Under the pieces are notes generated by a model, which did not search any database, was not told the DNA's origin, and saw only the letters and a program-made list of their open reading frames with translations. From positions 51,167 through 115,166 of the forward strand of contig JAQUKH010000004.1 in NCBI GenBank assembly GCA_028719205.1: 64,000 bases of DNA, written 5' to 3'. This document shows positions 16,679-25,136 of the stretch, piece by piece. This DNA comes from a bacterium. Lineage in GTDB: Bacteria; JACRDZ01; JAQUKH01. The translations under genes were made by a program, and so were the position numbers. Numbering within the stretch: position 1 is the first letter of the stretch; every line of letters begins with the position of its first letter.

Positions 16679-17743
16679 TTAAAACTGGTGTACCTTATGC
16701 GGCCCCATACTGAAAACCATTTGGAACATCAAGGTATGGACCGTATCGGATTCTTCCGGCATAAATTTTTCATAAGCAAGACGGAACAAAGTAGTTTCTT
16801 CCAATAGAGAATATCCCACAAAATATTTTATCGTTTTGTTGGTCAGATCCTTATTTTCCATCGGCTGATATTGATCGTAAATGGAACCGGCATTCCATCT
16901 CTCCCAAAACTTAAGGTCGGCAAAGGCGTAAAAACCCTTTCTCTTGTTCGCGTCGAAATCTCCGGTAGTGCTGTCAAAAACAACATCACTATTATTGTAA
17001 AAATATTCTCCCTGCAATGTCAGATTAGTTAAACCGGATAAAGGTATTTTTGTTTTGATGTCAGCGCCATATACCATTGTCTTAGTTTTCCACTGCGCAT
17101 TATTAGTACCCTGAGTTACTGAGGTTCCTATATCAAGCGGCACAGTATCATTGATAAGCAGGGAATTGCTGAAGCGCCCCACCCAACCGGCGGAAGATTT
17201 TGTTTCATCTGGATGAAAAGACGACCCTTTTATCACATCAGCTGAAATTGTAGAAGCCCAGCTGCCTGTCGTAGGCAGTAAAACCGAAGCTTGTACTCCC
17301 ACTTCATTGAATCCGTCTTCCCCAGGCAGCATTGCCAACATAACCCTCGGGGATTCAATAAATGAATATGCGTGCGGGTGCGCCGGATTAAGCTTGCCGA
17401 AACCAATCCGGTATTTCCCGCCTTTCAGAGCCAGTCCGCCGGGAAGCCCCTTAAAAATATTAATATATGCTTCTTCCGTTTCCACTCCCTCATTACCAGC
17501 GGTTAACACAAAAAGCCCTTTCGAGTAAGGATTCAGATATGAATCAAACACCAGTTCTGTTTCTCCGAGGTCAAGAGTCGGGATGCGCGCGTCTTCCAAC
17601 GCGGCGTCATCAGTGCGTTTTGAAATAATTTGTCCGATAACTGAAATATCAGGATTAATGACACCCGCAGACACTGGATTGGAAATACCCAAAACAGAAA
17701 CAAATAATAAAATGATAAATGGTATGGTACAAATTCTAACCAT
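16679..17743 (-). CDS. Outer-membrane barrel-like protein of the zinc operon
   Basis: 354 residues with a signal peptide cleaved after VSA. The rest is beta-rich with repeated aromatic-ended strands and ends in a charged HKVHQF tail. It contains several His residues, for example HPHAYSF near residue 110. I do not recognise the family. Position before znuA suggests an outer-membrane pore for metal under zinc limitation. AAAAGGGG precedes the ATG. Confidence 0.7.
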   Translation of the reverse strand: MVRICTIPFIILLFVSVLGISNPVSAGVINPDISVIGQIISKRTDDAALEDARIPTLDLGETELVFDSYLNPYSKGLFVLTAGNEGVETEEAYINIFKGLPGGLALKGGKYRIGFGKLNPAHPHAYSFIESPRVMLAMLPGEDGFNEVGVQASVLLPTTGSWASTISADVIKGSSFHPDETKSSAGWVGRFSNSLLINDTVPLDIGTSVTQGTNNAQWKTKTMVYGADIKTKIPLSGLTNLTLQGEYFYNNSDVVFDSTTGDFDANKRKGFYAFADLKFWERWNAGSIYDQYQPMENKDLTNKTIKYFVGYSLLEETTLFRLAYEKFMPEESDTVHTLMFQMVFSMGPHKVHQF

Positions 17744-17795
17744 GGATTTCCCCTTTTTAGAATAAGATTGAAATAAAATATAAATTTCGGGATAG

Positions 17796-18083
17796 TTAGA
17801 ATATTGGGGGATCGCGAAGATGTTGATTTTCTCTGTAAAAAGATTTTATTAATACCCGGCTGGATACTAACAGCAGAAAGACAACAAAGACTGCGGTAAA
17901 AATTGGACTGATATTTGGAAGGAATGATTGGCTTAATGCCGCACATATTCCACAATCATGATTATGAAGTTTTTCATCCGAATGGTGGTGAAATGAGACG
18001 GCAAAGACAAGAAACAGAACAAGATAAATACTCAGAATCAAATTTATTAATTCAGGAACTATAATAATTCGTGATTGTTTCAT
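17796..18083 (-). CDS. Small His/Cys membrane protein heading the zinc operon (DUF2946-like)
   Basis: 95 residues: a hydrophobic helix at about 13-30, a metal-binding-looking loop (His32-34, His40, His42, Cys44, Cys47 in HHHSDEKLHNHDCGIC), then a second helix at about 57-77. This resembles DUF2946-type proteins next to metal transporters, and zinc or copper binding in the periplasm is a fair guess. There is no Shine-Dalgarno sequence; a consensus promoter ends 8 nt before the ATG, so the message is probably leaderless. First gene of the znu operon. Confidence 0.7.
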   Translation of the reverse strand: MKQSRIIIVPELINLILSIYLVLFLVFAVSFHHHSDEKLHNHDCGICAALSQSFLPNISPIFTAVFVVFLLLVSSRVLIKSFYRENQHLRDPPIF

Positions 18084-18091
18084 CGGGGGAG

Positions 18092-18120
18092 AGTGTACTG
18101 AAAATTTTGGGATATGTCAA
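18092..18120 (-). promoter_or_regulatory. Leaderless promoter of the zinc operon
   Basis: TTGACA (18115-18120) and TACACT (18092-18097) on the minus strand are 17 bp apart, and 8 nt separate the -10 from the ATG at 18083. The -35 overlaps the stop codon of the CDF-like gene. A Zur site could overlap here, but I see no clear palindrome. Confidence 0.75.
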
Positions 18121-18758
18121 GTTTTTGATAAGTCGTGACAATCACAACACACTTTCCCTTTCGCTTTATCCATGGATTCTTTGCCCTCTTTAAAAGAATA
18201 ATAAGCGATTCCCAGCGCGCCGATAGCATCAATGTACCCGATCCTGAATAATTCGTACAAAATGCTCGACGCGAGCAGGATAATTGATAAATAAATGCAC
18301 ATTCTGGTACAATTCGCATCGGCTATAATGGCATCCGAGTTTATTTTTTTTCCGGCAAATAATTTAGCGCGCATCATGAATATCATTATCACTATTGATA
18401 TTAATGATATTATTATTCCCCAAAAAGTAGTTTGTGGTTTATTGCCCGCGTAAATATTATACGAGGCGGATAATATTAAACCTGCGGCCAAAATATAAAA
18501 CGATATTCCTGTTACTTTTAAGGCCGTTTTTTCAAAATTGTCCCTGTTTTGGCTGTCATTATTTTTTACCCGTACGATCATATGCCACACGCCGATACCG
18601 GACATCACCTCGACAAAGGAATCAACACCAAAACCAAACAGCGTTAATGTTTCATCGGCGATGCCAAAATATATTGATATCAGGCCTTCCAATATATTAT
18701 AGAAAACAGTAATAACGGCCAACAGCAAAGCAATATTCCATAACTTTTTATTGTCCAA
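18117..18758 (-). CDS. CDF-like cation transporter, divergent
   Basis: 213 residues with about six membrane helices. The second helix carries FGFGVDSFVEVMSG and the fifth SDAIIADANCTRMCIYL, in the places of the metal-site motifs of cation diffusion facilitators, but the usual HxxxD spacing is not conserved. It lacks the cytoplasmic C-terminal domain and ends with a CCDCH metal-binding tail. It may export zinc or another divalent metal; location next to the zinc importer supports this. Confidence 0.65.
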   Translation of the reverse strand: MDNKKLWNIALLLAVITVFYNILEGLISIYFGIADETLTLFGFGVDSFVEVMSGIGVWHMIVRVKNNDSQNRDNFEKTALKVTGISFYILAAGLILSASYNIYAGNKPQTTFWGIIISLISIVIMIFMMRAKLFAGKKINSDAIIADANCTRMCIYLSIILLASSILYELFRIGYIDAIGALGIAYYSFKEGKESMDKAKGKVCCDCHDLSKT

Positions 18759-18796
18759 TTAAATTCCTTTTTGCGCAATTTACTGATGATGTAATA

Positions 18797-18812
18797 CTAT
18801 CAGGTAGCAAAT
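18797..18812. repeat. Fragment matching the 210-bp dispersed repeat
   Basis: CTATCAGGTAGCAAAT is an exact reverse-complement match to 32469-32484 inside the dispersed repeat, and the following ATTCAAGGATTTTTT resembles its terminal sequence. Probably a decayed third copy, in the promoter region of the next gene. Confidence 0.45.
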
Positions 18813-18853
18813 ATATATTCAAGGATTTTTTGTTTTAGGAGTATAATAAAAAA

Positions 18854-19570
18854 ATGTTAATCGCGATATTCGGAGATATCCACGGGAATATAGAGGCGTT
18901 AAAAACAGCCTACGATGCGGTAATCCCCCTTAAAGCTGATAAGATTTATCATCTTGGTGATCTGGGAGGTTACGCGCCATTCGTAAACGAGGTAGTTGAT
19001 TTTCTTATTGAGCATAAAATCGAAGGCGTGCAGGGAAATTATGACTTCAATGTCGCTAATGACAGTGAACATTGCGGATGCAAATACGAAGACCCTCTCC
19101 AGGCTGAATATGCCCAGAAATCGTTTGAGTGGACAAAACTACATACCTCCGAAAAAAGTAAAGAATACATGAGAAAACTGCCAGCTGAGATTTCATTCGC
19201 CACCAACGGCAAAAAAGTTCAATTATTTCACGCTACCCCCCATAAAAATAATCTTTACTGGTATGAAGAAAGGCCGGATAAATTTTTTCTTGAGATGGCT
19301 GAAAAAACAGACGCTGATTTGATGATATACGGCCACACCCACAAGCCTTATAGAAAGGATATACAAGGAAAGATTTTCATAAACGCGGGAAGCGTAGGTA
19401 AACCTAAAGACGGAGACCCAAGGACTTGTGTTGCAATAATTAATATCATGGACAAAGAAATTAAAACTGAATTTTTAAGGCTGACTTATGATATTGAGAA
19501 AGTCGTTCAAGCCATACGTGAAAGTGAATTGCCCGCCTATTTTGCCGATAAACTCAAGGAAGCCCGATAG
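18854..19570 (+). CDS. Cytoplasmic metallophosphoesterase (YfcE/ApaH-like)
   Basis: 238 residues with the complete dinuclear metal set: GDIHGN at 7-12, GDLGG, GNYD (GNHD variant), a His in LFHATPH and GHTHKP, followed by INAGSVGKPKDGDPR, typical of YfcE/MJ0936-type phosphodiesterases. The substrate is unknown. No signal peptide. AGGAG lies 12 nt upstream and TATAAT (18842-18847) only 6 nt upstream of ATG, so either a poorly spaced Shine-Dalgarno sequence or a leaderless start applies. Confidence 0.88.
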   Translation: MLIAIFGDIHGNIEALKTAYDAVIPLKADKIYHLGDLGGYAPFVNEVVDFLIEHKIEGVQGNYDFNVANDSEHCGCKYEDPLQAEYAQKSFEWTKLHTSEKSKEYMRKLPAEISFATNGKKVQLFHATPHKNNLYWYEERPDKFFLEMAEKTDADLMIYGHTHKPYRKDIQGKIFINAGSVGKPKDGDPRTCVAIINIMDKEIKTEFLRLTYDIEKVVQAIRESELPAYFADKLKEAR

Positions 19571-19580
19571 TATTTATTGT

Positions 19581-20621
19581 TCATTCATTAAACCAGTGTT
19601 TGGTTTTATTCGAAAATTTAACAAGGCTCAGCATTATCGGAACCTCGGTTAAAACCCCAACAACTGTGGCAAGCGCGGCCCCGCTTTTAAGGCCGAAAAG
19701 GGAAATAGCCACAGCCACTGAAAGTTCAAAAAAATTGCTCGCGCCGATCATCGCGGCCGGAGAAGCGATCGCATGGCTTAATTTCCATTTTTTTGACCAG
19801 AAATATCCGATCGCAAAAATGAAATAAGTTTGAATTGATAAAGGAACGGCAATCAATAAAATATGTAATGGATTTTCGATAATGATGTTTCCCTGAAACG
19901 CGAAAAGGATAACCAGCGTCAATAAAAGCCCCAGAATTGTAACAGGCTTTAATATTTTTAAAAATACATTTTCAAACCAATCCTGCCCTTTAGATTTAAG
20001 CAGTAATACTCTTGAAATATATCCTCCGGTAAGCGGGACAACCACAAAAAGTAAAGTGGAATAAATCAGGGTATCGTAGGGCACAATTATGTCATTTACA
20101 CCCAGTAAAAATTTAACGATCGGAACAAAAGCAACTAATATTACTAAATCATTAACAGCAACCTGAACAAGAGTGTACGCGGGGTCACCATCTGTAAGAT
20201 AACTCCAGACAAAAACCATGGCTGTACAAGGCGCGGCGCCGAGTAATATTGCTCCTGCCATATATTCTTTAGCTAATGAAGGGTCAATAAAGGCTGAAAA
20301 TAAATATTTTAAGAATATTGCCGCGAATACAGCCATTGAAAACGGCTTAATCAGCCAATTGACAACCAGTGTTACGATTAAACCTTTCGGTTTTTTCCCT
20401 GCCTCGACAATACTTGAAAAATCAATCTGAACCATCATCGGATAAATCATCAGCCAGATTAGAATCGCAACAGGAATATTCACCTGTGCCACTTCAAATT
20501 TACCCAGGAAATTGACACCCTCAGGAAATGTTTTCCCCAAAAGCACACCGACTATAATACATAAAACCACCCAAGCCGAAAGATACCTCTCAAAAAATGG
20601 AAGTTTTACATCTTCAGACAT
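19581..20621 (-). CDS. acr3: Arsenite efflux permease, ACR3 family
   Basis: 346 residues with ten hydrophobic helices. The conserved thiolate Cys132 lies in LLGAAPCTAMVFVWS, the hallmark of Acr3, with a matching GASNFFELSVAVAISLFG motif late in the protein. It exports arsenite driven by the proton motive force. It overlaps the P-type ATPase stop by one base (TAATG) and is the last gene of the ars operon. Confidence 0.93.
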   Translation of the reverse strand: MSEDVKLPFFERYLSAWVVLCIIVGVLLGKTFPEGVNFLGKFEVAQVNIPVAILIWLMIYPMMVQIDFSSIVEAGKKPKGLIVTLVVNWLIKPFSMAVFAAIFLKYLFSAFIDPSLAKEYMAGAILLGAAPCTAMVFVWSYLTDGDPAYTLVQVAVNDLVILVAFVPIVKFLLGVNDIIVPYDTLIYSTLLFVVVPLTGGYISRVLLLKSKGQDWFENVFLKILKPVTILGLLLTLVILFAFQGNIIIENPLHILLIAVPLSIQTYFIFAIGYFWSKKWKLSHAIASPAAMIGASNFFELSVAVAISLFGLKSGAALATVVGVLTEVPIMLSLVKFSNKTKHWFNE

Positions 20622-22525
20622 TAGAATCTCCCTTCTGGGTCTAATTTAACCCACAGTAATAATGTAGAACTTAACACAACTGAAATACATCCTGCTTCCT
20701 GAAAAGCCACGGCAAGAATTGGTGTCATCATTCCAAAAAAACTTAATGTCAAACCTATCACATTGTATATGATTGAAAAGAAAATATTCAGTTTGATCCG
20801 GCGGAGAACTATTTTTGACATGCGCATAAAATCTAAAACACCTGTAAGATCATCATTCATTAATATCACATCCGCCGTTTCAATAGCCGTATCCGTCCCG
20901 GCCGCTCCCATGGCAATTCCAACATCCGCCATGGCCAAAGCCGGAGCGTCGTTTATCCCGTCGCCGATCATCCCGACAATATATCCCTCACCTTGCAGTT
21001 TTTTCACAAATTCCTGTTTCTGTTCAGGAAGAAGCCCCGCCTGGAAATCGTCAAGCCTGATTTTCTTCGCTACCGATTCGGCTACCTTATGATTATCACC
21101 GGTCAGCATAACGATTTTTTTAATATTATCCATTTTCTTTAATGATTCGATTATATGTAAAGTCTCCGGACGTATTTCATCGGCGATCGCTATCAAACCG
21201 GTTATTTTCCTGCCGCTTGTTACAAGCACAGATGTTTTCCCCTGTTCCGTCTGATCTATAACCGCCTGCTTAATTTCTTCGTTAATAGAAATACCCTTTC
21301 CAAATAAAAAATCTTCTTTCCCAACCAGTATCTCTTTGCCGGACCATTCGGCGGTTACACCCATTCCTATCTCTATTTTAAACTCATCCGGATCCGGTAT
21401 ATCAATTTTACGCTCTCTTGCAAAAGCAATAATTGACTTTGCTAGAGGGTGTTCAGAATACTTTTCCGCTATCGAGGCTATGCGCAAAACATCATTTTCA
21501 GATAAACCGTCAAACGCGATTACGTTCATCACTTTTGGTTCACCCAGGGTAAAGGTTCCTGTTTTATCGATAAGAAGCGCTGTAATTTTCCCTGCCTGCT
21601 CGAAAAATTTCCCTCCTTTGACCAGCACCGCGCGGCGCGCCAGGTTAGAAATACCGGCGGTAACCGCCGTGGGAGTAGCTATAGCAAAAGCACAGGGACA
21701 GGCAACCAGAAGAATCGATACAGCTACTTTAATGTTACCCGATACAAAAAAACCTGAAACAGCCAATACGAGAACAACAGGTAAAAACCACGCGGTAAAA
21801 CGGTCAGCAATATTCTGGATCGGCGCTTTTCTCTCCTGCGCTTTCTCCACAAGATGAACGATCCTTGCCAATGTTGTATCTTCACCTACCCTGGCAGTCT
21901 CTACCTCAAGCCTGCCTGTTTCATTAAATGTTCCGGAAAAAACCGAATTTCCTTTGACCTTTTCAACAGGCATTGATTCACCCGTGATTGGAGCCTGGTT
22001 AACACAACTCGCTCCGGCGATAACAACCCCATCCACAGGAATATGTTCCCCCGGCCTTATAATTATCACATCACCGGTTTTAAGATCACTTACATTAACA
22101 CTAATTTCTTTTTCTCCACTTTTTACTGTCGCGGTTTTTGGCGAAAGGTCAAGAAGATCTCTAATACTTTTCCGGCTCTTGTCCAGAGTATAATATTCCA
22201 ACGCCCCTGTCACAGCCATGATAAATACAATTATAGCCGCCGGCCTGAATTCACCGGCTGAAACAGTAGCAATAAGCGCAGTTACAATAAACACATTAAC
22301 CGTTATTTTGCGGTGATAAATATCTTTGAAACCGGCAATAAACCGCTGAAATCCGCCAAATACCACAGCAATAAAAGCTAATCCGGTATTTAGATAATAT
22401 GGGCCGATTTTCCAATATGACAAAACCCAGCTCATTAGAATAAGAATACCGACAATACCGGGAACAATAGCCAATATAGATATTTCCCGGAATTGTTCAA
22501 ATTTTCGCGTTTGTTTATCGGTCAT
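20621..22525 (-). CDS. P1B-type heavy-metal ATPase in the ars operon
   Basis: 634 residues. P-type motifs: TGES in PITGESMPVEK, membrane metal motif ACPCAFAI, phosphorylated Asp in DKTGTF, SEHPLAKSI (the HP motif of P1B ATPases) and GDGINDAPAL. There is no N-terminal HMA domain. The last helices read IKLNIFFSIIYNVIG and FQEAGCISVVLSS; the first has the YN pair of Cu+ pumps, but the second fits neither the Cu nor the Zn/Cd consensus, so the ion is unclear. Shares a one-base overlap with acr3. Confidence 0.88.
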   Translation of the reverse strand: MTDKQTRKFEQFREISILAIVPGIVGILILMSWVLSYWKIGPYYLNTGLAFIAVVFGGFQRFIAGFKDIYHRKITVNVFIVTALIATVSAGEFRPAAIIVFIMAVTGALEYYTLDKSRKSIRDLLDLSPKTATVKSGEKEISVNVSDLKTGDVIIIRPGEHIPVDGVVIAGASCVNQAPITGESMPVEKVKGNSVFSGTFNETGRLEVETARVGEDTTLARIVHLVEKAQERKAPIQNIADRFTAWFLPVVLVLAVSGFFVSGNIKVAVSILLVACPCAFAIATPTAVTAGISNLARRAVLVKGGKFFEQAGKITALLIDKTGTFTLGEPKVMNVIAFDGLSENDVLRIASIAEKYSEHPLAKSIIAFARERKIDIPDPDEFKIEIGMGVTAEWSGKEILVGKEDFLFGKGISINEEIKQAVIDQTEQGKTSVLVTSGRKITGLIAIADEIRPETLHIIESLKKMDNIKKIVMLTGDNHKVAESVAKKIRLDDFQAGLLPEQKQEFVKKLQGEGYIVGMIGDGINDAPALAMADVGIAMGAAGTDTAIETADVILMNDDLTGVLDFMRMSKIVLRRIKLNIFFSIIYNVIGLTLSFFGMMTPILAVAFQEAGCISVVLSSTLLLWVKLDPEGRF

Positions 22526-22533
22526 AAGTATTA

Positions 22534-22701
22534 CTATTTTTTACCTTTTTTATTTTCTTCCTTAGTTCCTTTGCCAGAGTCTTTTTCGGAACAGCCGCAG
22601 GTTTCTCCTGTCCCGCAACACCCTCCGGATTTAGTCATAGATTCCCAGATTGCCGCTATCGGGCCTTTATTTTTTTTCTTATCTTTTTTTTCTTCAGACA
22701 T
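22534..22701 (-). CDS. 55-residue Cys-rich protein of the ars operon
   Basis: A short gene preceded by a perfect GGAGG that overlaps the arsR stop, so translation is coupled. The product has a Lys/Glu-rich start, GPIAAIWESM, then Cys28-Cys29 and Cys35-x-Cys37 (CCGTGETCGC) and a charged tail. Four clustered thiols beside an efflux ATPase suggest a metal or metalloid chaperone. No domain is assigned. It sits 8 bp before the P-type ATPase gene. Confidence 0.75.
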   Translation of the reverse strand: MSEEKKDKKKNKGPIAAIWESMTKSGGCCGTGETCGCSEKDSGKGTKEENKKGKK

Positions 22702-22706
22702 TTTTT

Positions 22707-23066
22707 TCACCTCCCTATTTTTTCAGTTTTACATAATTCTTCCGAATCTATTTTTAAAATTTCTTTAAGGCGTTTTCTGTCTTCAATAATTTTTGAATCT
22801 TTGCTGAGAGAATTTATTACCCAGCCAATTGCCTTACTTGAAGTTTTATCTTTTGCTAAACAATAATGTACCCAGCGGCCTTCTTTGCGGCTCTCTATAA
22901 TACGGGCATGATTCAAAATTGAAAGGTGCTTGGATACGGTTGAAGGAGCTAAATTCAAAAGCCTGGTTATCTGACAGACACAAAGCTCTTTCTTATTTAA
23001 CGCCAGAATGACCCGGATCCGGTTTTTATCAGATAAAGCTTTCGTTAAAAAAATAAATTCCCGCAT
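22707..23066 (-). CDS. arsR: ArsR/SmtB-family repressor
   Basis: 119 residues with a winged-helix fold. ELCVCQ at residues 28-32 supplies the Cys pair (29 and 31) that binds As(III) or Sb(III) in the alpha-3 helix, and the recognition helix is STVSKHLSILNHARII. Arsenite binding should release the operator at 23083-23098. The last codon overlaps the GGAGG of the Cys-rich gene. Confidence 0.93.
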   Translation of the reverse strand: MREFIFLTKALSDKNRIRVILALNKKELCVCQITRLLNLAPSTVSKHLSILNHARIIESRKEGRWVHYCLAKDKTSSKAIGWVINSLSKDSKIIEDRKRLKEILKIDSEELCKTEKIGR

Positions 23067-23082
23067 TTTTTATCTCCTATAT

Positions 23083-23098
23083 TTCGCCATATAACGAA
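23083..23098. promoter_or_regulatory. ArsR operator
   Basis: Inverted repeat TTCGCCATATAACGAA (arms TTCG/CGAA with an AT-rich centre), located just after the expected transcription start of the arsR promoter. Its form matches ArsR sites, and its position fits simple blocking of transcription. Confidence 0.75.
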
Positions 23099-23106
23099 CT
23101 GTTAAT

Positions 23107-23135
23107 ATCATATTACTATTGATTTCTTTTGTCAA
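23107..23135 (-). promoter_or_regulatory. arsR promoter
   Basis: TTGACA (23130-23135) and TATGAT (23107-23112) on the minus strand, separated by 17 bp. The message has a leader of about 35 nt before the ATG at 23066, with a Shine-Dalgarno AGGAGATA. Confidence 0.85.
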
Positions 23136-23165
23136 GATTAATTTACCTCAATATTTTTAAAATGG

Positions 23166-24332
23166 TCAGGCTAACGGAATCGTAAAACTAAAAGTAGAAC
23201 CTTGTCCTAAATCGGATCTTACAAATACTTCTCCTCCGTGCGCCTGAACGATGTGTTTGACAATAGATAATCCGAGGCCGGTACCGCCCATTTCACGCGA
23301 GCGGGCTTTATCAACGCGGTAGAACCTTTCAAATAAACGAGGAAGGTCTTCTTCGGGAATTCCTATTCCGGTATCAGTGATATTAATTTGCAGAAAATTT
23401 TTATTTACAAAACCGGTAATAATAACTGAACCTCCTTCAGGTGTATATTTTACCGCGTTATCCAGAAGATTTATTAATACCTGCGATAACCTTGTTTCGT
23501 CAGCGAGAATTTTAGGAATGTTACCGGGTATATTTATTTCTATGGATATTGATCTTGCTTTTGCCTGGTTTTCTATTATCGCGGTACTGCGTTTAATAAG
23601 AGATCCGGGTTCTACCGGCGCGAAAACCATTTTCATCCTGCCCGATTCGATACGGGACAGGTCTAAAAGGTCATCTATAAGTTTTGCCAGGCGGTCGCTG
23701 TCTTCATGAATAATACGCAGAAAATCCTTCGCGTTATTTTTATCCTCGATCGCGCCATCCAGAAGTGTTTCCGTGTATCCTTTGATACTCGCGATGGGGG
23801 TCCGCAATTCATGGGAGACATTGGCGACAAAATCCTGCCGCAGATCTTCCAGACGCCTTAATTCCGTAATATCATGAAAAACCAGAACCGCGCCCTCAAG
23901 AATATTATTGATGATAATAGGCTCGCCATTGATCTCAAGCACCTTTTTTTCGGGATAGGTAAGCGTTATTTCTTTTGAGATCATGAACTTCCCGCTTAAT
24001 GTATTATCTATAATGTCATGTACCAGGCTATTCCGGATCACCTCCAGGGGCCTTTTCCCCTCGGGCGGAGAATCCACAACAAATTTTTTTTTAAGCGACG
24101 GATTCATAAGAATGATCTCTCTTTTTTTATCAACAACAAGCACACCTTCGAACATACTGGAAAGAACTGTTTCCAGTTTTGCCTGCCCGAGATCTTCTGT
24201 CCTTATTTTTTCTTTTACATCCGCTTTATATTTTCTAAGAGAAATATTCAGGTCTTTTATTAATTGATCTCTGCGGTATAAACGGAACACTGAAATTATA
24301 ATTATAATTAAAAGGATTATATTTATTGCCAT
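23166..24332 (-). CDS. phoR: Phosphate sensor histidine kinase PhoR
   Basis: 388 residues. One N-terminal membrane helix (1-18) is followed by a short coiled stretch, a PAS domain (about 50-155), HisKA with the phosphorylated His174 in VSHELRTPIASIKGY, and a HATPase domain with N, G1 and G2 boxes (LLDNAVKYT, ITDTGIGIP, MGGTGLGLSIVKHIV). This minimal one-helix PAS kinase with no periplasmic sensor is the PhoR layout; it reads phosphate through PstSCAB-PhoU. It follows phoB by 2 bp with no clear ribosome site. Confidence 0.9.
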   Translation of the reverse strand: MAINIILLIIIIISVFRLYRRDQLIKDLNISLRKYKADVKEKIRTEDLGQAKLETVLSSMFEGVLVVDKKREIILMNPSLKKKFVVDSPPEGKRPLEVIRNSLVHDIIDNTLSGKFMISKEITLTYPEKKVLEINGEPIIINNILEGAVLVFHDITELRRLEDLRQDFVANVSHELRTPIASIKGYTETLLDGAIEDKNNAKDFLRIIHEDSDRLAKLIDDLLDLSRIESGRMKMVFAPVEPGSLIKRSTAIIENQAKARSISIEINIPGNIPKILADETRLSQVLINLLDNAVKYTPEGGSVIITGFVNKNFLQINITDTGIGIPEEDLPRLFERFYRVDKARSREMGGTGLGLSIVKHIVQAHGGEVFVRSDLGQGSTFSFTIPLA

Positions 24333-24334
24333 AT

Positions 24335-25021
24335 TTATATTTTATCTTTAAATTTGTATCCTAAACCGCGTATTGTTTCAATGGAATCGCCTGTCTGTCC
24401 CAGTTTTTTTCTCAGGGATTTAATATGGGTATCGATCGTACGCGTGTAAACGTCGGCATCCATGCTCCACACTTCATTTAAAAGATTTTCCCTTGAATAT
24501 ACATGCCCCTGTTTTTTAAGGAGCGTGGCCAGCAATTTAAATTCAAGCGGCGTAAGTTCTATCTCTTTATTATTAGCCGTAACCTTATGCTTGGAAAGAT
24601 CCATAACAATATTATTCATTCTAATAATATTTCCCGGTTCCTCCTGTTTATTCCTTTTTAATACAGCCTTGATCCGCAGGATCAATTCACGCGGGCTGAA
24701 GGGTTTTACCACATAATCATCCGCGCCCAATTCCAGGCCTACGATCTTATCCACCTCTTCGCCTCTTGCCGTGAGCATAATAACAGGAATATATTTCAAA
24801 CTGTTGTCTTGTTTTATCAAACGGCATGCCGCGAATCCATCCATCCCGGGAAGCATAATGTCAAGCAGGATCAGATCCACGGATTGTTTTTTTAAAATAT
24901 CCAAGGCCTCTTCCGCGCTTTTGGCTACGACACTTTTAAAATCAGCCTTATCCAAATTATATTGAATAAGTTTTTGAAGATTTTTATCATCCTCAATTAC
25001 TAAAATTTTTTTATTAGACAT
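24335..25021 (-). CDS. phoB: Phosphate regulon response regulator PhoB
   Basis: OmpR/PhoB-type regulator, 228 residues from the ATG at 25021. Receiver with phospho-Asp in LLDIMLPGMDG, then a winged-helix output domain (ELTPLEFKLLATLL and VYTRTIDTHIKSLRKKLG). Its likely targets are the three 11-bp box arrays at 7061, 9688 and 13190. I prefer the second ATG because a TATAAT overlaps the first (25030) and ends 7 nt before the second, implying a leaderless message. Named from its pairing with phoR and the nearby Pst genes. Confidence 0.9.
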   Translation of the reverse strand: MSNKKILVIEDDKNLQKLIQYNLDKADFKSVVAKSAEEALDILKKQSVDLILLDIMLPGMDGFAACRLIKQDNSLKYIPVIMLTARGEEVDKIVGLELGADDYVVKPFSPRELILRIKAVLKRNKQEEPGNIIRMNNIVMDLSKHKVTANNKEIELTPLEFKLLATLLKKQGHVYSRENLLNEVWSMDADVYTRTIDTHIKSLRKKLGQTGDSIETIRGLGYKFKDKI

Positions 25022-25028
25022 ATTGCAC

Positions 25029-25034
25029 ATTATA
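25029..25034 (-). promoter_or_regulatory. -10 box of phoB, leaderless
   Basis: TATAAT on the minus strand with 7 nt to the ATG at 25021. No convincing -35 and no Pho box precede it, so basal phoBR expression may not be autoregulated. Confidence 0.5.
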
Positions 25035-25057
25035 ACCTAATTAAGGCGCTTTGGAGC

Positions 25058-25095
25058 AAAAAAAAATACCCCCACACTCACTGGAATATGGGGGC
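25058..25095 (-). terminator. Intrinsic terminator of hppA
   Basis: On the minus strand TGCCCCCA...TGGGGGT forms a stem (arms 25089-25094 and 25069-25074) followed by a run of T residues (25058-25066). It separates hppA from phoB. Confidence 0.85.
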
Positions 25096-25136
25096 ATAAT
25101 CTTTATTTATAAAAAAATATTTGTCTCTCAATATTG

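Noticed and set aside
18080-18319. 79-codon open frame overlapping the CDF-like gene
   Set aside because: Same strand but a different frame inside a clearly better membrane protein frame, no ribosome site.
21336-21857. 173-codon open frame antisense to the P-type ATPase
   Set aside because: Composition and lack of a ribosome site mark it as a mirror of the ATPase coding strand.
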